A DNA stretch of 64,000 nucleotides, from positions 496,001-560,000 of the forward strand of contig JAYMNP010000001.1 in assembly GCA_036941025.1 (NCBI GenBank). The letters are read 5' to 3'. Positions 17,798 to 25,887 of this stretch are shown here, one piece after another. The position numbers were made by a program, and so were the translations under genes. Source of the stretch: Lachnospiraceae bacterium JLR.KK002 (lineage in GTDB: Bacteria > Bacillota > Clostridia > Lachnospirales > Lachnospiraceae). Below the pieces are notes generated by a model. The model was not told the DNA's origin, did no database searches, and saw only the letters and a program-made list of their open reading frames with translations. Within the stretch, counting starts at the first letter, position 1. Every line of letters begins with the position of its first letter.

Positions 17798-19399
17798 AGT
17801 GTCTGCTGATTAAGCAAATATTTGCAACTTCCAACTCTTACATCTGCTCCAGTTACACCAAAATCGGATCAGATACAAAAGAGCATAAAGTATTCGCCTC
17901 TGAATCTTGAATAGATTCATCACAAATACAGATAATGCGACAGAAGTTAACTGCGTTTCCTCCAGCTTGGTGGTAATACAGTCCATGCCATAGCAGCGTT
18001 TGCTTAAGCTAAAAGTACGTTCCACTTCGATTCTGTCAGTATTATCCTGATACTCTTGTTTTTTATCAACTTTTACTGCAGCACTTGGTCTGCCCAGTTT
18101 TGGTCCTGACAGACGGATCCCATGCTCTTTGCAATAACTCCTGTTTTCTCTGGTCCGGTATATCTGATCTGCCAGCACACGTTTCGGATAATAACCGGTG
18201 CGTTCCTTGAAGCGTTCTACCGCTTCAATCAGGCAGGTGCTCTCGTTATATGCTTCAAACGATATTTTTTCGATGCGTCCGTATCCTTCACTGTCAAGGC
18301 TTAGATCAAACTTTGCACCAAATTCAACTGGGGCTTTTACTTTCCCCCTGACAATAGGACGAAGCCATGGCTGCGAGATGCTTACGATACGATGTTCCAC
18401 TGAGTGTACTTTGTTATCGTACATGTACTTCTGCTGCTCGTACAGCGTGATGATAGTCAGATACAAACTAATTTCTTTATCTGTCATCGCATATCCGTCG
18501 CTCATGAACTTTTCCAGATATCCGATGTCTCTTGCAACGTAACCAAGCTGTTTGCGCAGTGCCTTCCTGATTTTCTTTGCACTATGTTTTTTACTTTTGG
18601 CAAATGAAAGATAATCTTTTCTGGCACGTCTTCTATAGCGTCTTGGCAGTGGAAGACCATAGGATTTGCAAAAACGGTAAATGATGGTTTCCAGTTTCTC
18701 CCTTGCTTCGTTCAGGAGTGAAATATCCTGGGGATAACGGATGTCTGCCGGTGCACAGGTTGCGTCCAGTGTCAGTGTTCCTTTGTTTGTGTCTTCTTTC
18801 AAAGCGTCATTATCGCCGGAGTTTCCGGAAGATGGTGGTGTATTGTTGTCATCATCTTTGTGAGCAAGAAGATACTCATTTACTTCCATCAGCATTTCAG
18901 CAGAAATGCGTTTGCGAAAAAGAACCAGTGTGCTTGCATCAAACGGAGCTTCTTCCTGATAGCCGGGAAGTCCGATAAAGTACTGCAGATATGGATTCTC
19001 TGTGATCTGTTCCACGAGTTCACGATCAGAATACTGGAACTTGGTCTGGATGATCAGGGCTCCTAACGCCATCCGAAATGGCTTGGCAACATTACCCGTA
19101 CCACTCGGGAACAGTCTGGCATATTTTACTTCAAATTCATCCCATGGGATTCGGTCAGCCAGTTTGATCCAGCGGTTATCCGAGTTCATGTGGAGTCCCA
19201 TAGGCTGGTTGAAATCGAGAAACGAGTGGTGTAACTTGTTAATAGGTTTGTACATTGATTTAGCCCCTTTATACATAAAATATGCAGAATAACTGCAAGA
19301 AAAACGGTTTGATTTTATCAAAATCCTTGCAGGTATTATACCATAAAATGCGGTAAAAGTCGGTAAAATCAAGTGTTTTAAACCTAATCAGCAGACACT
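17798..19399. mobile_element. Complete IS element (IS5-like DDE), 1602 bp
   Basis: The element has terminal inverted repeats AGTGTCTGCTGATTA (left end 17798) and TAATCAGCAGACACT (right end 19399). It is flanked by a direct 4-bp repeat AATT (17794-17797 and 19400-19403). It carries one transposase gene on the minus strand, whose stop lies 12 bases from the left end. The target is the disulfide-reductase gene. Its complete ends and intact gene suggest it may still be mobile. Confidence 0.93.
17810..19255 (-). CDS. IS5-like DDE transposase
   Basis: A 481-residue transposase of the DDE_Tnp_1 type with a DUF772-like N-terminal domain. The N-terminal marker is YLQYFIGLPGYQEEAPFDAS followed by TLVLFRKRIS. 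Catalytic residues visible are Asp in TLDATCAPADIRYP, Asp in VLADQIYRTRENR, and Glu in the R-x3-E-x6-K segment RIEVERTFSLSK. Length suits the IS5/IS1182-like groups; the exact ISfinder family cannot be fixed by eye. ATG 19255 follows AAGGGG; an upstream in-frame ATG near 19372 lies in the IS end and lacks a ribosome site. The reading frame is intact. Confidence 0.92.
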   Translation of the reverse strand: MYKPINKLHHSFLDFNQPMGLHMNSDNRWIKLADRIPWDEFEVKYARLFPSGTGNVAKPFRMALGALIIQTKFQYSDRELVEQITENPYLQYFIGLPGYQEEAPFDASTLVLFRKRISAEMLMEVNEYLLAHKDDDNNTPPSSGNSGDNDALKEDTNKGTLTLDATCAPADIRYPQDISLLNEAREKLETIIYRFCKSYGLPLPRRYRRRARKDYLSFAKSKKHSAKKIRKALRKQLGYVARDIGYLEKFMSDGYAMTDKEISLYLTIITLYEQQKYMYDNKVHSVEHRIVSISQPWLRPIVRGKVKAPVEFGAKFDLSLDSEGYGRIEKISFEAYNESTCLIEAVERFKERTGYYPKRVLADQIYRTRENRSYCKEHGIRLSGPKLGRPSAAVKVDKKQEYQDNTDRIEVERTFSLSKRCYGMDCITTKLEETQLTSVALSVFVMNLFKIQRRILYALLYLIRFWCNWSRCKSWKLQIFA

Positions 19400-19927
19400 A
19401 ATTAAAATGATTGCAGATAAGGATTCCCTGAAACTTCTGGGCGTACAGGTAATCGGCGCAGGAGCAGTGGATAAGGTAGTGGATATTGCAGTTACAGGTA
19501 TTATGCTGAAAGGAACCCTTACCGACCTGGCAGATATGGATCTGGCTTATGCACCGCCTTTTTCCACAGCCATTCACCCCTTCGAGCATACGCTGAATGT
19601 TCTGATGAACAAAATCAACGGTAAATTCGAGACATTTACCCCGGCGGAATATGCGGCAGGGGCGGCAGAAGGCTATAAGGTAGTGGACGCCTGCCTGGCG
19701 CCGTCCATTGAGGGAGCGCCTTATGTGGAGCTGACCACAGTGGAAGGGCCTGTAGAAGGTCTGGAGCCGGATGATAAGATACTGCTGGTATGTAATAAAG
19801 GCAAGAGAGCTTACCTGCTCCAGAACCGGTTGAAATTCTACGGCTATAAGAATACAAAGGTGCTGGAAGGCGGTATTACATTTAATGATGTGGAAGCATA
19901 AAAAACAGAAAAAGGAGATTGAGAGAC

Positions 19928-20878
19928 ATGGGATGCACAATTAAACCGGAAGAAATCAAAAGAGTAAAAGGACTCGGATTTCTGAACAACAAAGGAACAG
20001 ATTTATTTAACGGACGTGTGATTACCGTAAATGGTAAAATCACAGCAGAACAGACCAAAGTGATTGCAGAGGCAGCAGAGAAGTTCGGAAACGGCGATGT
20101 GGAATTTACCACACGTCTTACCGTTGAGGTACGGGGAATTCATTTTGACAATATTGAGCCGTTCCGTGAGTACATTGCAAAGGCTGGCCTTGAAACCGGC
20201 GGTACCGGTTCGCTGGTTCGTCCGGTAGTATCCTGCAAGGGAACCACCTGCCAGTACGGACTGTATGATACCTTTGATTTATCTCAGAAAATCCATGAGC
20301 GTTTCTACAAGGGATATCATACCGTGAAGCTGCCGCATAAATTTAAAATTGCAACAGGCGGCTGCCCCAACAACTGTGTAAAACCTGACCTGAATGATCT
20401 GGGTATTGTGGGCCAGCTTATTCCGAACGTGGACGAAGATATGTGCAACGGCTGCAAGAAATGCCAGGTGGAAACTGCCTGTCCCATGGGCGCGGCAAAA
20501 GTGGAAGACGGTGAACTTGCCATTGACAAAGATACCTGCAACAACTGCGGACGTTGTATCGAGCAGTGTCCGTTTGATGTGATTGAAGAGGGAACACCGG
20601 GATATAAGATTTACATAGGCGGAAGATGGGGCAAGAAAGTTGCTCACGGACAGCCTTTATCCAAAATTTTCACCACGGAAGAAGAACTTCTGGATACCGT
20701 GGAAAAAGCAATTCTGTTCTTCCGTGAACAGGGCAAGACGGGAGAGCGTTTCGCAGATACCATTGCGAGAATCGGATTTGAGGAAGTGGAAAAACAGCTT
20801 ATGGCAAATGATATTTTAGAAAGAAAACAGGAAATACTGGATGCACAGCTTCATCTGGCAGGAGGAGCAACCTGTTAA
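19928..20878 (+). CDS. Small siroheme sulfite reductase with two ferredoxin clusters
   Basis: A 316-residue iron-sulfur protein. Residues 103-150 carry the siroheme/4Fe4S cysteines (SCKGTTCQYG and GGCPNNCVKPDLNDLG), spaced C-x4-C and C-x3-C. Two bacterial ferredoxin motifs follow: CNGCKKCQVETACP (173-186) and CNNCGRCIEQCP (204-215). It resembles anaerobic sulfite reductase C subunits and other small single-repeat siroheme reductases. It probably reduces sulfite to sulfide with ferredoxin electrons. AAGGAG lies 10 bases upstream of the ATG; a TTG nine bases earlier is too close to that site. It follows the split disulfide reductase by 26 bases, so the IS may be polar on it. Confidence 0.85.
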   Translation: MGCTIKPEEIKRVKGLGFLNNKGTDLFNGRVITVNGKITAEQTKVIAEAAEKFGNGDVEFTTRLTVEVRGIHFDNIEPFREYIAKAGLETGGTGSLVRPVVSCKGTTCQYGLYDTFDLSQKIHERFYKGYHTVKLPHKFKIATGGCPNNCVKPDLNDLGIVGQLIPNVDEDMCNGCKKCQVETACPMGAAKVEDGELAIDKDTCNNCGRCIEQCPFDVIEEGTPGYKIYIGGRWGKKVAHGQPLSKIFTTEEELLDTVEKAILFFREQGKTGERFADTIARIGFEEVEKQLMANDILERKQEILDAQLHLAGGATC

Positions 20879-20897
20879 TTTGGGAGGAATTTGAGAG

Positions 20898-21947
20898 ATG
20901 GGTTCAAAGAAAAAATATGGCGCCATCATACTGTGCCTGGTGATTGGATATCTGGCGACAAAATCTACAGATTTGCAGTCTTCCGTATTCGGGCGCGTGG
21001 TTATGGGCGGACCGATGGTTGCATTATTAGTTTCCATGATTATCTGCAACATTATCCCTTCTGTGGATAAGGATTTTAAAGAAGGAACTACCTACTGCAG
21101 CAAACAGTTTCTGAACTGGGGTATTATCATGACCGGCGGAACACTGAGCTTTGCTGACATTATGGGAACCGGCGTAAGGGCATTGCCTTTAATCCTGTTC
21201 AACATCTGTCTGTCCTTTGCAGTTGCAATGCTGGTGGGCAGAAAAATCGGAGTTACAAAGAATACTTCTGTTCTGGTAGGCGGCGGAACCTGTATCTGCG
21301 GCGGAACTGCAATTGCTACTTTAAGCCGTATTATCAAGGCAACAGATGCGGAAATCGCATTTGGTATGGCGGCAATCTTCCTGTTTGATACAATTTCAGC
21401 ATTCTCCTATCCGTATATTGCACCGGCAATCGGATTTACCGAGAATCAGTTTGCATTTGTGGCAGGAACAGCTATCAATGATACATCTTCTGTGGCCGGA
21501 GCTCAGGCAACTTACCAGGCCATGATTGGCAATCCGGAATTCAGCGGAGCTCTGAATGTAAAACTGGTGCGTACCACCATGCTGATTTTTGTGGCTATCG
21601 TATGGACTGTTCTGATGGCAAGAGACGCTAAGAAGAATGGTGAAGCAGGAAGCAACGACAGCATTCTGGCAGTAGTAAAGAAAACATTCCCCATGTTCAT
21701 TCTCTGGTTTGTGGTAATGGCAGGCCTGAATACATATGGTGTATTCAGCGATGTGGGAAGTAATCTGCTGAAAGTGGTAAGTAAATTCCTGTTTGCTTCC
21801 GCACTGGCGGGCGTAGGATTTAAGATTAAGTTTAAGGATGTATTTTCCAAAGGCCTCAAGCCCATTGCTCTGGGGGGAATTACCTGGGCATGTGTGGCCG
21901 CATCTTCCTATATCTTTGCATTCCTTTTCGCAGGGTATATTGGCTAG
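20898..21947 (+). CDS. YeiH-family putative sulfate/sulfite exporter
   Basis: A 349-residue membrane protein with about ten membrane helices, of the YeiH/UPF0324 putative sulfate exporter family. Family landmarks are GGGTCICGGTAIATLSRII (about residues 130-148), TAINDTSSVAGA (near 195) and a C-terminal ALGGITWACVAA. GGGAGG lies 8-10 bases upstream. It sits 19 bases after the sulfite reductase gene and should be co-transcribed. YeiH proteins are regulated by a LysR protein in enterobacteria, matching the divergent LysR gene here. Export of excess sulfite or another oxyanion is the likely role, but the substrate is not experimentally fixed for the family. Confidence 0.85.
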   Translation: MGSKKKYGAIILCLVIGYLATKSTDLQSSVFGRVVMGGPMVALLVSMIICNIIPSVDKDFKEGTTYCSKQFLNWGIIMTGGTLSFADIMGTGVRALPLILFNICLSFAVAMLVGRKIGVTKNTSVLVGGGTCICGGTAIATLSRIIKATDAEIAFGMAAIFLFDTISAFSYPYIAPAIGFTENQFAFVAGTAINDTSSVAGAQATYQAMIGNPEFSGALNVKLVRTTMLIFVAIVWTVLMARDAKKNGEAGSNDSILAVVKKTFPMFILWFVVMAGLNTYGVFSDVGSNLLKVVSKFLFASALAGVGFKIKFKDVFSKGLKPIALGGITWACVAASSYIFAFLFAGYIG

Positions 21948-22012
21948 AGACGCCGGAGGAATAATTTATCTTCCTATATGACGAAAAATATGTTATGCTG
22001 AATAAGCATAAG

Positions 22013-22043
22013 CGGGGCTGCCGGATGTGCAGCCTCGTTTTTT
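22013..22043 (+). terminator. Terminator after the YeiH-type gene
   Basis: CGGGGCTGC (22013-22021) pairs with GCAGCCTCG (22029-22037) with one G-T pair, followed by TTTTTT. The T run is also the first bases of the repeat that follows. Confidence 0.8.
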
Positions 22044-22190
22044 ATCTTATAGGAAAGACAGGAAAGACCTTGTCACGCTAAAGCGTGAAAGTGTCTTCCT
22101 ATAAGATAAAAATTAATATGCACAGCTCGCGGAGAGGAAATTTATTGCCAGGCAATCCGCTCGCGCGCGAAGAATGCGCAGGCGCATTCT
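22039..22190. repeat. Composite intergenic repeat, copy R2
   Basis: A 74-bp inverted repeat has 16-bp perfect ends (22039-22054 and 22097-22112: TTTTTATCTTATAGGA and its complement) with an inner CACGCT-AA-AGCGTG hairpin. It is followed by a GC-rich tail containing GCTCGCGGAGAGGAAAT. The same two parts in the same order recur at 26691-26850, and the first part recurs inverted at 4672-4739. Confidence 0.78.
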
Positions 22191-22194
22191 TTTT
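22171..22194 (+). terminator. Terminator-like hairpin in front of hemA
   Basis: AGAATGCG (22171-22178) pairs with CGCATTCT (22183-22190) around a 4-base loop, followed by TTTTC. It ends about 33 bases before the hemA start codon, so it may shield or attenuate hemA. Confidence 0.6.
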
Positions 22195-22226
22195 CTATAA
22201 AACGCCACAAGGAGATGAAGGAAACC

Positions 22227-23453
22227 ATGCAGTTTGGTTTTTTGGGGATAAACTATAAGAAAGCCGGACTTGACGTCCGGGATAAGACCTCTTTCACAGA
22301 TGCCATGAAGCTGGAATTTTTCCAGAAAGGGGAAAAGGCAGGGGTGGAACAGTGTATGGTGCTTTCCACCTGTAACAGAAGCGAGGTCTATTATCTGTAT
22401 GAGACAGAGGAGCAGCAGAGGCAGATACAGGAAATATATGAATCCATGTTTCCGGATGTGGATTTGAAAGAATATCTGATGAAGCTGTCCGGGAAGGAAG
22501 CCATGGGCTATCTGTTCCGGATTGCCGCAGGCATGGAATCCCTGGTGCTGGGGGAAGACCAGATTCTGGGGCAGGTAAAAGAGGCGCTGGATTATTCCAG
22601 AACCATGGGTTACAGCGGAAAGGAACTGAATAAAGTGGTGCGGGACGCCATCACCTGCGCAAAGCAGATTAAAACGGAATGGAAGGTCAGCGAAAAGCCT
22701 TTGTCTGTCAGTTATATCGGTGTGCGGAAGCTGCAGGAGGACTACGGTATCGGGGGGAAACGGATTCTGGTCATCGGCAGCGGGAAAACAGCGTCTCTTG
22801 CATTGAAATACATATATGAATATCAGGGAATCCAGGTCATTGCCTGCAGCAGGAATTATTCCCATGCGAAAAAGCTCCGGGAGGAATTTCCCCGGCTGGA
22901 GGTAATTCCTTACGAAGACTGGAGGCAGGCTGTCAGACAGTGTGAAATTGTGGTCAGCGCCACATCTTCGCCCCATCTGATTATACGGAAAGAGGATTTC
23001 TCTCCCGCGGGGCCTCTGGCTTTCCTGGATCTGGCGGCTCCCAGAGATATCGACACCGCCTTTGCAAAAGAACCCCAGGTGACCTTAATCAATCTGGATA
23101 CGCTGCAGGAAATTGCGTCCCGGAATCAGAAAGAGAGGGAGCAGTTGCTGAAGGAGAGCGGGAAACTGGTGGATAGTAAGCTGCAGGAGACGGTGGAGTG
23201 GTTTTTCCAGAGCCGTATGGATTCCACCATAGAATCCCTGCAGCAGCGGTGCAGCGAGATTGTGACAGACGGCTACGATTACCTGAACCGGAAAATGGAA
23301 CTTACCCCAAGGGAACAGAAACTTCTGAAAAAGGTACTGAACGCCTCTTTGCAACGTCTTTTGCGGGAACCTATACGGGAATTGAAAAAGCTGGATTCCG
23401 AAGAGGAACAGGAAGCATATAAGAAGCTGGTGGGACAGCTTTTTCAGATATAA
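22227..23453 (+). CDS. hemA: Glutamyl-tRNA reductase
   Basis: A 408-residue enzyme that reduces glutamyl-tRNA to glutamate-1-semialdehyde, the first step of C5 tetrapyrrole synthesis. The catalytic domain contains the nucleophile Cys49 in STCNRSEVYYL and the conserved AAGMESLVLGEDQILGQV. The NADPH domain follows (ILVIGSGKTASLALKYI), then the helical dimerisation domain. The length is typical. ATG 22227 has GAAGGA 5 bases upstream; the ATG at 22215 directly abuts AAGGAG and is unlikely. Eighteen bases after its stop comes the hemC-cobA-hemD fusion. With sulfite reductases just upstream, the purpose is probably siroheme supply. Confidence 0.93.
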   Translation: MQFGFLGINYKKAGLDVRDKTSFTDAMKLEFFQKGEKAGVEQCMVLSTCNRSEVYYLYETEEQQRQIQEIYESMFPDVDLKEYLMKLSGKEAMGYLFRIAAGMESLVLGEDQILGQVKEALDYSRTMGYSGKELNKVVRDAITCAKQIKTEWKVSEKPLSVSYIGVRKLQEDYGIGGKRILVIGSGKTASLALKYIYEYQGIQVIACSRNYSHAKKLREEFPRLEVIPYEDWRQAVRQCEIVVSATSSPHLIIRKEDFSPAGPLAFLDLAAPRDIDTAFAKEPQVTLINLDTLQEIASRNQKEREQLLKESGKLVDSKLQETVEWFFQSRMDSTIESLQQRCSEIVTDGYDYLNRKMELTPREQKLLKKVLNASLQRLLREPIRELKKLDSEEEQEAYKKLVGQLFQI

Positions 23454-23471
23454 CAGAATGGGAGAAAAAAT

Positions 23472-25847
23472 ATGAAATATATGATTGGTACAAGAGGTTC
23501 CAGACTGGCCCTTACCCAGGCGGAATATGTATGTGAAAGACTGAGAGAGTTTTACCCCCAGGAGGAATTTGAAATTCAGATTATTAAGACCAGGGGAGAT
23601 CTGGTTCTGGATAAACCTCTTCACGAGATTGGAGACAGGGGGGTATTTGTAAGGGAAATTGAAGAAAAACTCCTCTCCGGTGAAATTCAGCTCGGCGTGC
23701 ACAGTATGAAAGATATGCCGGCCCGCCCCGCGCCCGGTCTGGTATTTACCAGAGCCTGGAAACGGGAAGACCCCAGAGATGTGCTGATTCTGCGTGAAAA
23801 AAACTCTCTGGCGGAGCTGCCCCAGGGAGCAGTGATTGGAACAGGCAGCAAACGAAGGGAGTTTCAGCTAAAACGCCTGCGGCCGGATTTGAATATCGTG
23901 GGAATCCGCGGGAATGTGGATACCCGGCTCCGGAAAATGGAGGAGGAAAAGCTGGACGGTATTGTTCTGGCAGCCGCCGGACTTCACCGGATGCATATGC
24001 AGGATAAAATTACACAGTATCTGGATTTGGAGGAAATGATTCCGGCTCCCGCGCAGGGAATCCTTGCACTGGAAATCCGGGAGGGGGAGGAAAGGCTGCG
24101 GGATATGCTGGACGCCCTCAGTGATGACGATACTGCCGCCGCAGCGGCAGGAGAGCGCAGTTTTCTGCAGGAAATGGGCGCGAGCTGCCATCTTCCGGTG
24201 GGAGCTGTTCTGGAGAAGGACGGAGAAGAAACCTTTTGTCTCAGAGCCATGTTCGGAAATGAGACAGGGAGCCGTCAGGCTTACGCGTCAGTATCCGGCA
24301 GGGAACCGGAGGAGCTGGCACGTGAAGCAGCCAGGGAAATCCGCAGCCAGCTTGCAGGAACGGTTGTTCTGGTGGGAGCCGGCCCCGGAGATCCGGGCCT
24401 GATTACGGTAAAGGGACTGAAAGAAATCCGGGAAGCCGACTGTATTGTCTATGACCGGCTGGCTGCTCCGGAACTTCTGGAGGAAGCAAAGCCCGGCTGC
24501 GAAAAGATTTATGTGGGAAAAGCCAGCAGCAACCACACCATGAAACAGGGAGAAATTAACCGTCTGCTGGTACAGAAAAGCATGGAATACGGGAAAACCG
24601 TCCGGCTGAAAGGCGGAGATGTGTATGTGTTTGGCCGGGGCGGAGAGGAAGGCATGTATCTGAGAGAACATGGAGTGAATTTTCAGGTGGTGCCGGGAAT
24701 CAGTTCCTGTATTGCAGGGCCGGCTTACGCCGGAATTCCCATTACCCATCGCGGAAAAGCGCTGGGGTTCCATGTGGTGACTGCTCATGACCGGAACGAC
24801 GAGCTGGCGGACATCAATTTCCAGGCCATGGCAGACAGTAAGGAAACCTGTGTGTTCCTGATGGGACTGAGCAAAGTGGGAGAAATTGCCGACAGGTTAA
24901 GGGAGGCCGGAATGGCAGGCACCGCAGAGATTGCTGTGATTTCCCAGGCCACCACGCCGGAGCAGAAAACATGTGTTTCCGATTTGGAGCATATTGCGGA
25001 GAAAGTGGATCAGGAAGGCCTGATTTCTCCTGCGTTGATTGTGGTGGGAGAAGTGGTTTCCCTGCGGGAAGAACTGAATTTCATGGAAAACCGTCCACTG
25101 TTCGGAAAGCGGTATCTGATTCCGAAAATCGGAGAAAAACCCACCCGGCTGAAAGAACTGCTGCAAAGCCAGGGAGCTGTTGTGGATGAAGTGCAGGTGG
25201 GAGTGATTGAGCGGGTGAAACAGATTCCGATATCGGAAGAACTGAAAGAGGGAGACTGGCTGCTGTTTACCAGTAAAAACGGTGTGGAAGCATTTTTCGG
25301 GAATTTCCGGGAACAGGGGCTGGATATGAGAAGGCTGGCAGGCTGTAAGGTGGCGGCTATCGGCAAAAAAACAGCGGAACTGCTGGGTTCTTACGGAATT
25401 TATCCGGATCTGGTACCGGAAGCATTTCACAGTGACGCCCTTGCAGATACCCTGCGAAGCCGTCTGAGCGGAACGGAATGCGTCTGGTATCTGAAAGGCG
25501 GCAATGCGGACAGCCATCTGAAAGAAGCTCTGGCGGACTGCTGCCGGTTTGAGGAAGTGGTGGTGTATGAGAACCGCTCCGTAACGCCGGAACCGGGGCT
25601 GCTGCAGTCTGTGGCAGCCTGCGACGGAGTGGCATTTACCTGTGCTTCTTCCGCGGAACGGTTTATGAATGCTGTGGGGAAAGACTGGGGCTCCTGCGGT
25701 GTGTACAGTATCGGCCCCAAAACTACGGCCTTTTTGAAATCAAAGGGTGTGGAACAGGTGCTGGAAGCAGAACAGTCTACTTATGAAGGATTAACAGAGC
25801 GTATATGCAGACTCCATATGAAGAATCATCCGCAGTTCAATAAGTAG
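23472..25847 (+). CDS. Trifunctional HemC-CobA-HemD fusion (porphobilinogen to precorrin-2)
   Basis: A single 791-residue open frame joins three enzymes. Residues 1-295 are hydroxymethylbilane synthase (HemC): IGTRGSRLALTQAEYV, the dipyrromethane-binding Cys239 in MGASCHLPVGA, and VHSMKDMP. Residues 296-540 are uroporphyrinogen-III C-methyltransferase (CobA/SUMT): VGAGPGDPGLITVKGL, RLKGGDVYVFGRGGEE, and VVPGISSCIAGPAYAGIP. Residues 541-791 are uroporphyrinogen-III synthase (HemD): LLFTSKNGVEAFF, YENRSVTPEPG, AFTCASSAERF and SIGPKTTAFLKS. The product would carry porphobilinogen to precorrin-2. There are no internal stops or weak joints. The ferrochelatase/dehydrogenase step to siroheme is not encoded here. 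CobA-HemD fusions are well known; the three-way form is less usual. Confidence 0.92.
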   Translation: MKYMIGTRGSRLALTQAEYVCERLREFYPQEEFEIQIIKTRGDLVLDKPLHEIGDRGVFVREIEEKLLSGEIQLGVHSMKDMPARPAPGLVFTRAWKREDPRDVLILREKNSLAELPQGAVIGTGSKRREFQLKRLRPDLNIVGIRGNVDTRLRKMEEEKLDGIVLAAAGLHRMHMQDKITQYLDLEEMIPAPAQGILALEIREGEERLRDMLDALSDDDTAAAAAGERSFLQEMGASCHLPVGAVLEKDGEETFCLRAMFGNETGSRQAYASVSGREPEELAREAAREIRSQLAGTVVLVGAGPGDPGLITVKGLKEIREADCIVYDRLAAPELLEEAKPGCEKIYVGKASSNHTMKQGEINRLLVQKSMEYGKTVRLKGGDVYVFGRGGEEGMYLREHGVNFQVVPGISSCIAGPAYAGIPITHRGKALGFHVVTAHDRNDELADINFQAMADSKETCVFLMGLSKVGEIADRLREAGMAGTAEIAVISQATTPEQKTCVSDLEHIAEKVDQEGLISPALIVVGEVVSLREELNFMENRPLFGKRYLIPKIGEKPTRLKELLQSQGAVVDEVQVGVIERVKQIPISEELKEGDWLLFTSKNGVEAFFGNFREQGLDMRRLAGCKVAAIGKKTAELLGSYGIYPDLVPEAFHSDALADTLRSRLSGTECVWYLKGGNADSHLKEALADCCRFEEVVVYENRSVTPEPGLLQSVAACDGVAFTCASSAERFMNAVGKDWGSCGVYSIGPKTTAFLKSKGVEQVLEAEQSTYEGLTERICRLHMKNHPQFNK

Positions 25848-25887
25848 TATATAGACAGAGAATGGAAACAGCAGAGAGGACAGGAAT

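Larger units (their letters stand above)
16673..19901 (+). pseudogene. CoA-disulfide reductase/rhodanese fusion, split by an insertion sequence
   Basis: The coding parts are 16673-17797 and 19404-19901. Removing the IS and one copy of the AATT duplication joins them in frame (GTA ATT | AAA ATG) to give a 540-residue protein. The first part is an FAD/NAD(P)H disulfide reductase of the CoA-disulfide/persulfide reductase type. It has an N-terminal GGVAAGTKVAAKL Rossmann motif, catalytic Cys42 in SYAGCGLPYYVG, a second GAGYIGLEIAENL, and AAGDCAMVHN. The second part ends in a rhodanese domain with the active-site loop VCNKGKRAY. As it stands the first part ends prematurely inside the IS, removing the dimer interface and rhodanese domain. 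Everything else is intact, so the insertion looks recent. GAAGGAGG precedes the start. Confidence 0.9.

Noticed and set aside
19255..19372. Longer N-terminus for the transposase
   Set aside because: It would start in the IS end without a ribosome site, whereas 19255 has AAGGGG.
25825..25847. CAGTTCAATAAG at the end of the heme fusion gene, like the oppA/dnaK stem-loop
   Set aside because: Only one arm is present and it is coding; no stem can form.
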